Source: Alectoria sarmentosa (taxonomy: Eukaryota > Ascomycota > Lecanoromycetes > Lecanorales > Parmeliaceae). From it: 23,814 bases of DNA. The stretch lies in NCBI GenBank assembly GCA_009733775.1, contig WOGZ01000429.1:1-23814 (forward strand), read 5' to 3'. This document shows, in pieces, positions 1 through 8,596 of the stretch. The notes under the pieces were generated by a model. The model ran no database searches. It was not told the origin of the DNA and was given only the letters and a program-made list of their open reading frames with translations. Numbering within the stretch: the first letter of the stretch is position 1; the number at the start of each line of letters is the position of its first letter. The position numbers were made by a program, and so were the translations under genes.

Positions 1-845
1 AACTTTATTATTGTTTTTTAATATAAAAAAAACGAAATCGTTATAATTAAAACATCGTTATTAAAAATTAAATAAGCGAATACACATAATAAAAAAAGGT
101 TTTTATCGATTACGTTACTTTATTGAAAATGTTTACGATTTAACATTTTAAGAAAATGTTATAAAGTTAATAATATAACATAATTATTATTATTACTCGA
201 CGTTAAAAAATTATTTTATTATAAATTACAATGTTATGTTATAAAGACGATAACGCTATAATAACTTTTTTTTCTTATTTTCTTTATAAAATTTAAATTT
301 TTTTTAATAAACATCGTATAAAATTCTTTTTTTAATATAAGCATTTAAAAATCAAAGTTTAAAAGAGAAAATAATTGTTAAATCGAATAATCGCATGCGT
401 TTTATATAAGATATACGTTATCGTGACGTTATCTTTTATAAATTTTTATGAGAGTTATAAAATTTAAATTCAATTGAATTAATCTCGCAATTATTTCGCT
501 AATAAAAATGTTTAATAAATATATATTTATTTAATATGTTTCGAGGTTTTTTTTTGATTTTTAAAGATTAATTTTATCACACAATTTAATCATTGAACTC
601 AATAATAATATTACGTTTTTTATATATATTTATTTATTTGCGTTTACTTAACGACGTAAATAATACGTTTTATAATAAACTTTTATCAATTTGATTAATA
701 ATGTATTCAAAAAAGATAAATGTAAATCGTGAATAATGAAAATGAAAAATTTAATTTAGAAAGTATTTAGCTAGCAATATGCGTATATACATTAAAATAA
801 TAAACTATCGAATTATATTTTTATTTATAATAAATTATAAAATCA
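1..845. repeat. AT-rich, gene-free block with RIP-like signature (left)
   Basis: This stretch is almost entirely A and T, full of TA steps and stop codons, with no credible open frame. Most remaining cytosines are followed by G (the motifs tcg, acg and cgt recur), while CpA and CpT are rare. That fits fungal repeat-induced point mutation, which converts CpA to TpA most strongly and acts on duplicated DNA. The underlying element is probably a degraded transposon, but no family can be named. The composition changes sharply to balanced GC at about 845-930. The block continues out of the window on the left. Confidence 0.85.
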
Positions 846-2162
846 TACCCCTTTTTTTGATGATGAGATATGATTCGATAGTTTGGGGTATAAAAATGTA
901 ATAAACGCATGGTTTGGGGTATGAAGTAATAATTCGCCCTTGACAAGCTTGCGGCGCTCGGTCCCGAAGAGAATCTTGTCAGGTACGGCACGAGCAAACA
1001 TATATTATAGATGGCCATACGAGGAACAGTAATAGTGTGGAAGTTCATCGGCGCAGTGCCCCCATTTGCCTGCCACTAGACTGACTTTGATGCAGCAAAA
1101 AAAATGATCTACTATCCACTTCCTCTCTTGGCGCTGTGTGAGTTCTGTAATAGAAATATGGACCGTTTATCCGCTTTCATTTATGTCTGTTTTTCACGAG
1201 TACGATAGGCTACCTAGCATGCACTCTAAGACGTCTTTGCTATTTGCTACGGGAAAGCCTTGCTACTTAATTGCAAGACAGACGACCTTCACGTCTACAG
1301 GATGTGACATGCCGGTCAATCAAGTTGTTCGAAGTTTTTGTTCATAGGTCAAAGTTTGATTCGGCTCACGCTTCTGAGATGTAAAAGGGGAAAATGGGGA
1401 ATTGGGCTATGCGAGTAAATCTAGGTTCCCAAAGCCCAACAAGTCTTTGATGCCGTCTTTGACTATGATCCGAACAACTGACTTTTAGGCTCGTCATTCT
1501 GTGCCTGTCATCACTAAGACGCCTGACGAAAGCTGGTTTCAGGGTTTGATGATGGTCCCGAAGGTTTGTTGAACTTATCTCTTCGATTCTATGGATTTCT
1601 CTACATTTCACCACACTCGCAACCTCAGTATGTGAATTTATCAAGTAGTCTGGCGAAGACTGTCTTCACCTTCCACATTTAATCGCCGTTTACCAACATC
1701 ATCCTCCTCTAAAGTAACGTCCATCGCAATTTTATTCGAAAGAACGTGGGTCAAAAATGCCGATGATATGCACAATGTCAGCGATGATGAGACAGATCAA
1801 CGAATACTCACAGCCAAAACCCAAAGCTCAGTCAAATACTTCTGGTGTTGGCGCAGAAGAGACATCGAGAAATTCTGAGCTAAAGGGACCAGGCCTTGAT
1901 TTGAGGATTCAAAGAAGGCAAAGCATCATAGTGGCTCCTTTTTTTGTGTGCGGCCCGAAGTCGGGCAACAGCTGCCTATCGGAAGACGTACGGAATCCAA
2001 AAAACCGAGAACGATTACTGCGCCTCATTGTACACTTTTGCCATCTTCTTCCTTCTCTCTACCTCCATGCTTGAGCAAAACGCCATTTCTTACACCCCGA
2101 GCGTGACGAGAAAACCCTGCGCTCAAATTGTAACCTTTTCGGATACTCATAAACTGGCAAAC
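846..2162. other. Gene-poor stretch, no supported gene
   Basis: Composition is normal here, but the open frames are short, lack recognisable domains or plausible starts, and overlap one another on both strands. The first 80 bases carry inverted and direct copies of a GGGGTAT-containing motif, described among the findings. The last few hundred bases probably include the promoter and leader of the gene starting at 2163. I see no RNA gene. Confidence 0.5.
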
Positions 2163-3019
2163 ATGCCAGAACGTCACCCGCTGCAAGAGAGAGACAGCTC
2201 TAGACGCGATTCAGAAATGCCTGACGTAGAACTGCCCTCTCATCACGACGAGGGCGGCGATGCATCTCCCCATCGCCAGACATCTCCTCAACCCGACCAG
2301 GCAAATGCTTTGCCGAATAAAGAGTCATACAAAGTGGCACTTGAAATGCTGCAAGCGGGAACCCCTTTCGAGGAAGTGGTAGGGTTGTTCGCGGAAGTCT
2401 TTGGTCCGCAGGAGCTGGTGAGAGTTATGCAGGAGACAGAGGCGCAGGAAGCTGAGCTGGAAGGAGGAGCGAAAGGCCGGTTTCTACCTCATGGGTTGTG
2501 TGTTGGGTGTCTGAGCTGACTGGGAATCTTCTAGTTCGCCATGGATCGTCACCATCTCAGCATGAACGGCCTGCATCGGACGAGTGATAGTCCTACGATG
2601 AGGACGAATGGCAGTATGCGAAGGAAGATGCTATTCTCGGTGAAAGGCCCGGTGCCTCCGAGGCTCCTGTATCAGCGCCTTCCACCCATACCGAGACTTC
2701 GATGAACTCGCCTGGGAAAGAAAACGTCGGGCCCGCAGTGCCTATTGCTCAAGCAACCTTCGTCCGCGCGTTGAAGGACTCGGACCCGGGAAGCAAACCA
2801 TATTTCAGGCAGGGTGACGTTCTCAGAATCATAGGCTTCAGGCGAAGGGGCGATTTGTATTTCGAGCTGCTCCCTCTCAAACCGCCCGGTGAGGCGGGAC
2901 GGGCGCTGAGGAGCGATTTCGAAGTGGCGGATCAGGCGGCTGTGGATCGGGTGGGGAGGGAGGCCGCGACGGAGAAAGAGAGGGATTGTTTCCGGTCCGC
3001 GGTGGAGTGGGAGGATTGA
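2163..3019 (+). CDS. Uncharacterised acidic protein, exon structure uncertain, possibly a pseudogene
   Basis: I do not recognise the family. The first coding part begins at ATG 2163 (A at -3; an in-frame ATG at 2067 has a poorer context) and stays open to a stop at 2517-2519. It is rich in D, E, S and P and has a helical part (SYKVALEMLQAG, FEEVVGLFAEVFGPQELV). The second part lies in another frame and runs to the stop at 3017-3019. It includes SYDEDEWQYAKEDAI and a segment FVRALKDSD...YFRQGDVLRI that loosely resembles the start of an SH3 fold (inference only). An intron must join them. The phase-consistent GT-AG choice is 2502-2590 (89 nt, weak donor GTTGGG), giving about 255 residues. The downstream frame is also coding-like from 2535, after a good branch site (CTGAC, 2516-2520) and TAG acceptor (2532-2534), but it is broken by adjacent TGA and TAG codons at 2585-2590. 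The gene may therefore be decayed. Confidence 0.5.
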
Positions 3020-3495
3020 TGTTGGGGAGGGATTGGAGAGCGTTGGAGCCATGGAGTTGCTTGTGCACAAATTTTGGCACTTCTTGGATATGTCACAGAG
3101 CGGACACTCGACATCGGTAGCGCTATGTGCCTGGAAGAAAAGCTCGCTTTGTGAAATTAGGTCAACAGTGACGCACCTCCGTACCGATCGGTATTCCCTA
3201 TAGCTTGACGATACTCGATCCGAGTCTACAGTCGACCGTTTCAGCGTAGCCCTCCGAGTAAAGAGTTACTCGCTTTCTGACACTAGGGAAATGAGCGATG
3301 GGGACTTGGGAGAGAATTTGGGGATGAGATTAAGAGCGTTTAATGTGGATGATTCTCTAGCCAAAATTTGTCGGTAGGGAACGGAGGACGGAGCAGGAGT
3401 AGAATGGTCATCGAAGCATGGTGGAGCGGGAGGACTGTCGATTCATATTTACTTTTTGCTTCTTGGGTTTATACATAATTCCGACTGAACACTGG
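3020..3495. other. Intergenic region between two 3' ends
   Basis: This interval separates the stop of the gene on the plus strand from the stop of the MFS gene on the minus strand, so it should hold both 3' untranslated regions. It contains a perfect 12-bp palindrome at 3182-3193 (TACCGATCGGTA). No coding region is supported. Confidence 0.5.
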
Positions 3496-5157
3496 CTAGT
3501 GGGGACTGTCTTCATCCTGATTGAAATGCTCTCTCGCCCATGGACTTCGCAACCTGATGATCTCGCCTCTGTAGAAAAAGATGAAGGGGATCGGCACCAG
3601 CAAAATGGCAATAAATCCTAGCAACGAAGACGCCCACTCGTAGTCTAATTTGCTGTACATCTGCGTCGCGAATAGTGGAAACCCAGCCCCGACAATATTG
3701 CGCACCAGAATTACTCCTGCGAGCGCAGATGCAGAGTATGTCTGGTAGCTGTCGACGACATAATTTAAGATACTCAAGATGATGATGTAGATCCCCGCAC
3801 CAAACATTATAGATGCGATGATAGGCACGATCCAATGCACGCTGGGGTAGCTGGTCCAGCCAAACCAGAATAGGCTGACTGGAATAAAAATAGCGCCGAG
3901 ACGGGCCATCCACATCCGTGCTTCTGGGACACCTTTGCCTTCATGCTCGGCTACTCGGCGCAAGTAGTAGCGCTCTTGGAGCGGATAGAATAGGAACGCT
4001 ATGATAGGTCCGATGCAAAGGCCGAGAAAAGAAAGACCTTGCTCTCCGCCGTTGAACCCGTGGCCTTTTCCAGGGCCGAAGACGAGAGGGAAGGCTTCAT
4101 TGAATAGATAGACAAGGCCGTAGAGGAATCCGTTGTAGATTGCGGCGAAGAAGGTGATGGGTTCCGTGAAGAGGAAGTGGAAGGGACGGGTGAGTGTGAT
4201 GGCAAACAGCTGGTGCAACCCTTTTCGCTCATCGGCGTCGGCGTCCGTGATGGAGGCCGCGGCTTTCAGACCCTCTTTTCCCATGGCCTTGCGTACACGT
4301 TTGGTCTTCCTTTGCAGGATGATGGTGTGTCGGGTTTCTGGTATCGTGGAGACGAGGAGGACCCAGAAGACGCCAGTTATGGCCATGAGGACCCAGAATA
4401 TCCAGCGCCAGCCGAGGTTGAGACCAATGTATCCGCTCATGACTAGTGCCAGAGGGGGTCCGAGTGTCGAGCTGAGACCGTACACCGCCATTGGACCACC
4501 GGACTCATTTCGGCTCCATAGATCGCTGACGGTACCTCCAGTGTTGGTCAGTGGAGCTCCTCCAGCGAAGCCACCAATGAATCGGCAGACGAGAATCGTC
4601 CCGATGTTTGGAGCGAGAGCGACTGGTAGTTGAAAGATGAAAAGGATGAACCACGAGACCGCGTAGACGGGCTGGCGACCAAAGTATTCAGACAGTGGCG
4701 CTAGAAGAACTGGTCCAACAGCGAAGCCCAAGACGTATAGTGATAAGGCAAGGGTGGTGATCTCGGCTGAAACGTGGAATTCCTTCTGGATTTCCATGGC
4801 GCCTGACGAGATACTGCCGGCACATAGACATCTACCCAAACATTAGCCCGAGGATGCCGTTCCGATCAGACAATGTACAACATACGTGACGACATTAAGC
4901 ATGCTGGCAAAGCACGTAATGTACCATTTTCTCCATTTCGCCCAATTACGAGGATTATCTCTATCATCTGGCGCAAAGGTGAGATATATGGGAAGCATAC
5001 TCTCGGGATCTGCCCTGGATTGCGCCAAAGCCTCTTCCTCTGAAAGCGCGAGCTTGGAGTCCGGTTTGCTGAGATGTTCCACGTCACATTTGTCGCTTGA
5101 TTGCAGCGTGTCTCGACCATGACTCAGGCCCAACTGCTTCTCGCTGTTGCTTGCCAT
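3496..5157 (-). CDS. Major facilitator superfamily transporter, DHA1 (drug:H+ antiporter) type
   Basis: Predicted plasma-membrane exporter of 535 residues with 12 membrane segments. Exon 1 is 5157-4886 and exon 2 is 4831-3496. The 54-nt intron (4885-4832) has donor GTATGT, branch GCTAAT and acceptor TAG, and the joined frame is exact. The cytosolic N-terminus (about 80 residues) ends in the signature DDRDNPRNW. Loop motif LSEYFGRQP lies at about 137-145, and the family signature RFIGGFAGGAPLTNTGG follows from about 174. A GP-containing helix (LGPPLALVMSGYIG, about 214-227) matches the antiporter motif C region. Helices continue to FFYRGEIIRLRSPWAREHF near the C-terminus. These are hallmarks of fungal DHA1 carriers related to polyamine, fluconazole and mycotoxin exporters; the substrate cannot be read from sequence. 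Length and motifs look intact. The gene is transcribed alone, and its promoter holds three CGG triplets. Confidence 0.95.
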
Positions 5158-5529
5158 GGCTCTGTGGGTCTCAAGAACTGCTCTCGCAAGACTAGGGAGT
5201 TGACACGAAAGGAATCAAAGTTGCACAGGGGGAGCAAATGTCGAGGAAGATTCGGAGAATGGTGCAGAAATCTGGCGCGCTATGATGTCAGCACCAAGTA
5301 CCACCTTACCTATTTGGGATCTCGGTTCGGTCGGCAATATGCGTCGCGTCCATACAGTGAACGCGTCATGCCATCAAGAGTCGAAACAACGAAGAATATT
5401 TAGTGCCTTTTCCACACTTTCATAAAGGAGATATGTTGTAGCCATCGTCAATGATATAGATTTGGCGAGAGACTGGTGCTTCCAAAGTAGGAAAGAGCCT
5501 CTAACCCATAATCGGTCTTGCTGAACCTA
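5158..5529 (-). promoter_or_regulatory. Promoter of the MFS gene with CGG triplets
   Basis: The region upstream of the MFS start codon contains three closely spaced CGG triplets on the plus strand at 5323-5325, 5328-5330 and 5332-5334 (CCG on the coding strand), about 170 nt before the ATG. Zn(II)2Cys6 regulators bind CGG/CCG repeats, so this is a candidate operator, but such triplets are common by chance. The rest of the interval holds no supported gene; the frame at 5101-5403 on the plus strand has no domain. Confidence 0.3.
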
Positions 5530-6038
5530 TCACGCAATTGTTACATTGCTCCCTCCCACTTCACCCAGCTCATGCGAATAAGCCAGAGTAATCACAATCC
5601 TCTCATGACTCCTCCCAATCGTCCAACCCCCAACGTAACGCTGACCCACCATACTCACGGTCTTCAGACACCCGTGATTCAACAGCCAGGCCGCCCCTTT
5701 CACCCATCCCCATGACTCTCTGAAGACTGCCCCTCCAGCATGCAGTTCTACCCTCACACTCTACAGGTTCCATAAATCTTTGTCACTGGTAATTGATATG
5801 GGTCATCACGTGGGCTGTTTTGGAAAGGTCCCTCTTCATATCCAGGCCGCGTGGCCAAATAGCTGATTGCACGGACGCAGTCGTGGTAGTTGGGCACGCG
5901 GGAGATGAGGCTACGTCGAAGTGTGCAGTGGTTTTCGAATATGGTAAGAGACGAGTTTCCAGATGTTTGAGGGTTGAGTATTGCGATGGTCGTGGAGATT
6001 AGGAGAAAGAGAAAGAGGATATGAAGGTAAGCGGACAT
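5530..6038 (-). pseudogene. Small secreted protein gene broken by a frameshift
   Basis: The first frame (6038-5754) encodes 94 residues. A clear signal peptide (about residues 1-19, core LHILFLFLLIST) is followed by a mature part with cysteines at 38, 54 and 92 and the stretch DCVRAISYLATRPGYEEGPF...YGTCRV, then a TGA at 5756-5754. A second frame (from about 5757 to the stop at 5530) continues at once with RVELHAGGAVFRESWGWV, GCLKTV and IVITLAYSH. From memory, fungal secreted proteins of this type have one continuous frame with a YGTC-V-VEL...SW...A..L...C order, so both halves appear to belong to one protein of about 168 residues. The disruption lies in the GTGTGAGG stretch (5760-5753) and equals a 2-nt gain or 1-nt loss. 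A 38-nt GTGAGG...CAG intron would also restore the frame, but it is very short, lacks a branch site and would remove a conserved strand. A sequencing error is also possible. Confidence 0.72.
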
Positions 6039-6472
6039 ATCTTGCTAACCCTTTGACCATCTCTACGCTGATTTAATAAACAAATTTGCGAGGGCTTATG
6101 GGCTCAAACTCTACATTTTCAAAGAAATGAAGCACTAAGACTTTATCATTCATGGAATGAAAATCGACCCAGTCGCTTGTACGAGAACATATTTGCACCT
6201 CTATACAGTGAAGCACCCCTTTAAACGCCATATCATAGCCCTAGAATCACCTTCAGCTACGATATTGAAAAGGGGATATATAAAGGAGAAAGCCGCCAAT
6301 CGGAGTTATCTCGGTCCGGAATTTTGGTTCCTTGCCGTGAAGTAAACACACAATGAAACTTATTTCACCGGTTTTCACATCACACCCCGCGACAAGAACC
6401 CCCGGCAAGCAGCTCTGAACTGCACGCATTCCCCTTGATATAGTATTAAAGACGGTTCCTTATCTCTTAAAG
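6039..6472. promoter_or_regulatory. Divergent promoter region with TATA box at 6277-6284
   Basis: This interval separates the minus-strand secreted-protein pseudogene from the plus-strand zinc-finger gene. On the plus strand it holds TATATAAA at 6277-6284, directly preceded by AGGGG (6271-6275), a stress-response-element-like motif. The TATA is about 190 nt before the ATG at 6473, which allows a leader of about 150 nt. A frame at 6157-6345 is not credible as a gene. Confidence 0.5.
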
Positions 6473-7997
6473 ATGGCCGAGACACCTCAACAATATGTAA
6501 GTGTTGACGAAGATGGAGGTTCTTGAGGATGAACTGACAATGAGTGTTATCCAGGACGCGTCTCACACGTCATCTTTCCAGACTTCAAAGAAGGAAATAA
6601 TCCTGCCAGATGGCTACGAGCTAGCCCATTACACTTTGAGAAGAGTACACGATGGCTATTTGCAATCCTATTTACCTGCCGACTCGAGTGCCTCACCAGT
6701 GCACGGCATACCGATCGCCGCACAGATCTCAGACGTACGAGTGCCACGAGATCTACAATCGCTTGAGAGTGATCCAGATTTCGATTTGCAGCTACCCATT
6801 CGCTCCTCATTGCAAGGATCAAGCCAGCCGCTTCATAATATCCCTGTGTACGAAGAGCATGCAGACATGACCCGATCACAGAGCAAAGGTCAAGGAGTTT
6901 CAGAGAAGAGCCTAAAGCGATATGCACACGCTCGGGACGATGATTATACAGACGTTTGTGGAGTATCCTCCCCAGCAAAGGCGTCTCCAGTCAAGAAGTT
7001 CAATTATGGCAAAGGCGAATATTGTTGCGCAAGATGCGGATCTAACTTTACCCGACCACAGTCAGTGAAGGATCATTTCCCAGACTGTATATCGAAGTGT
7101 GGAAACCCGCAAGCTTTATGTTATACAAGCCATCCCAGCATGGCAAAGAAAGAAGCGGCCATAAAACGTCGTAGGCAAGCAACCCGTGAGGCCTCGAGCA
7201 TGGATACGGAGATGGATGATGCTCAGGTGAATGCATATGGCCAAGGAATCAAGTTCGAAGAGATGGACGATGCCTTGTACGTCCTACCATGATACAAGCA
7301 GCTTTGTTCGGCTACTGACCAGGAGTAGAGCTCGTGCTTCCATTGTACCGGCTGGTGACGGTCCACACATCAAGACTGAGTTCGTGTTTGGAGCTGAGTA
7401 TATTACCCTGGTAATCTTGTGACGTGACAGGCTGCTGACCGATGTAGCATTGCGCATCAGAGCATCGAGGATCACTTGCTAGAACGCCAACGCCAGTCCG
7501 CTACCCCTTCCTACTTGCGTAACCAAACCGACGTTCGCCAAACACCGGACTGGCGCCGGGGAACAAGTCCCCGCCTCGACTCCTCTACGCCGACCCCAAA
7601 CTCCTACCGCAGCGAAACCTGCGTTACTCAGATACCGGAATGGTATCTCAAACCGGCCGGAACCCCAGAGCGTACGCACGGCGACGGGCTCCAAGACGAT
7701 GGCCTAGATGGCTTCATGGACCGACGCTCACAAATTTCGGAAACGCCTACGCCATATGTCTCACTTGATCGTCACTCGCATTCCTCGCGTACCCCTACAC
7801 CATTTCCCTTCTCGGATAGTGGATCACAATTCTCGGGTAGCCCAACGCCACGCCTCTCCCCAGACCGTCGCTCACAACTCTCGGGCTCACCTACGCCACG
7901 CCCCTCCCCGGGCCGCCACTCACAGTTCTATCGCACTCCTACACCATGCCCAGACTACGCCGAGTCTATCTACGAGGAATACGAAATGGAGGAGTGA
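6473..7997 (+). CDS. C2HC zinc-finger protein with C-terminal 16-residue SP/TP repeats
   Basis: Four exons give 456 residues: 6473-6496, 6555-7276, 7323-7410 and 7461-7997. Introns are 58 nt (GTAAGT, CTGAC, CAG), 46 nt (GTACGT, CTGAC, CAG) and 50 nt (GTAATC, CTGAC, CAG); all phases agree, which fixes the short first exon MAETPQQY. One zinc finger uses C166, C169, H182 and C186 in the context CARCGSNFTRPQSVKDHFPDC, a variant of the C2H2 finger ending in cysteine. Basic residues (KRRRQA) follow and may act as a nuclear signal. A linker holds GPHIKTEFVFGAEYITL. The C-terminal part (residues 365-444) is five exact 16-residue repeats with SPTP or TPTP cores, then an acidic tail. I recall similar fingers (FTRP-SVKDHF) in fungal proteins of unknown role; DNA binding is plausible but not shown. 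The expression signal is the TATA box at 6277. Confidence 0.87.
7719..7958 (+). repeat. Five tandem 48-bp coding repeats (16 residues each)
   Basis: The units are 7719-7766, 7767-7814, 7815-7862, 7863-7910 and 7911-7958. Each encodes a version of DRRSQxSxxPTPxxSP. The core PTP is invariant and is preceded by S or T, giving one or two proline-directed kinase sites per unit. The units differ at many silent and coding positions, so this is an old array under some constraint rather than a fresh expansion. Confidence 0.9.
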
Positions 7998-8596
7998 AGG
8001 TTATGTCACTGTGAGACTGTGTGCAATGAGCAGGAACAAGGCCTTGATACATCGGTATTGGGCAGGAGGATGCAACGTCAAGTGGACGAGAAGGAGGGGA
8101 TATTGCCCCAATCTAGCCACGAGCTGTTGTTGTCACAGTGAACAGGAAACGCCACCGGTTTTCTATCACGATGGACAGTCAATTTTTCCCTTTACCATAA
8201 CGTTCTTATCGATCTCTATGTCTTGAAAACGAGCATTGTCGTTGTCCAGAACAATGTGTCCACGCTCATATCCAGCTTTTAGACCAAACAATAAAGACGC
8301 AATAATTGAATACTGACAATAGCCTTTCATGTTATCTATGTTGTCAATGCCGCTTAGGTCAACAAAGGAGGTACAATGGCTGTATTGTTGACAATGGCCC
8401 TTCAAGATTTGTGGCTCCCTGCCTACAAGTAGTCCCGCGCGCCCACACTGATGCTCCAAGTTTCCTCCACCTTTCGCCCGCGGAGATTTCAGCTTCCAAA
8501 CTCCCGGCCTTTTCGCAGTATATATAGACACCAACCATCACAGTCTCGATATCAGTCTTCATCAGTATCCTAGTCCACTTGACCACGAATCACACG
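7998..8596 (+). promoter_or_regulatory. Promoter of the 544-residue gene: ATTGT/ACAAT cluster and TATA box
   Basis: TATATATA lies at 8519-8526, about 70 nt before the ATG at 8597, a standard place for a fungal TATA box. Upstream, 8234-8397 is crowded with ACAAT or ATTGT cores (for example 8234-8239, 8251-8256, 8315-8320, 8341-8348, 8373-8379, 8384-8388 and 8391-8397) plus AACAAAGG near 8361. These match the core bound by HMG-box proteins, though the region is also AT-leaning. The minus-strand frame at 8166-8534 shows no domain. Confidence 0.5.

Noticed and set aside
1757..2074. Plus-strand frame of 105 codons before the first gene
   Set aside because: It overlaps the putative promoter in another frame and has no domain or repeat structure.
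4154..4633. Plus-strand frame of 159 codons
   Set aside because: It is antisense to conserved transmembrane exon sequence of the MFS gene.
8166..8534. Minus-strand frame of 122 codons
   Set aside because: It covers the TATA box and motif cluster of the downstream gene and has no recognisable domain or good start.
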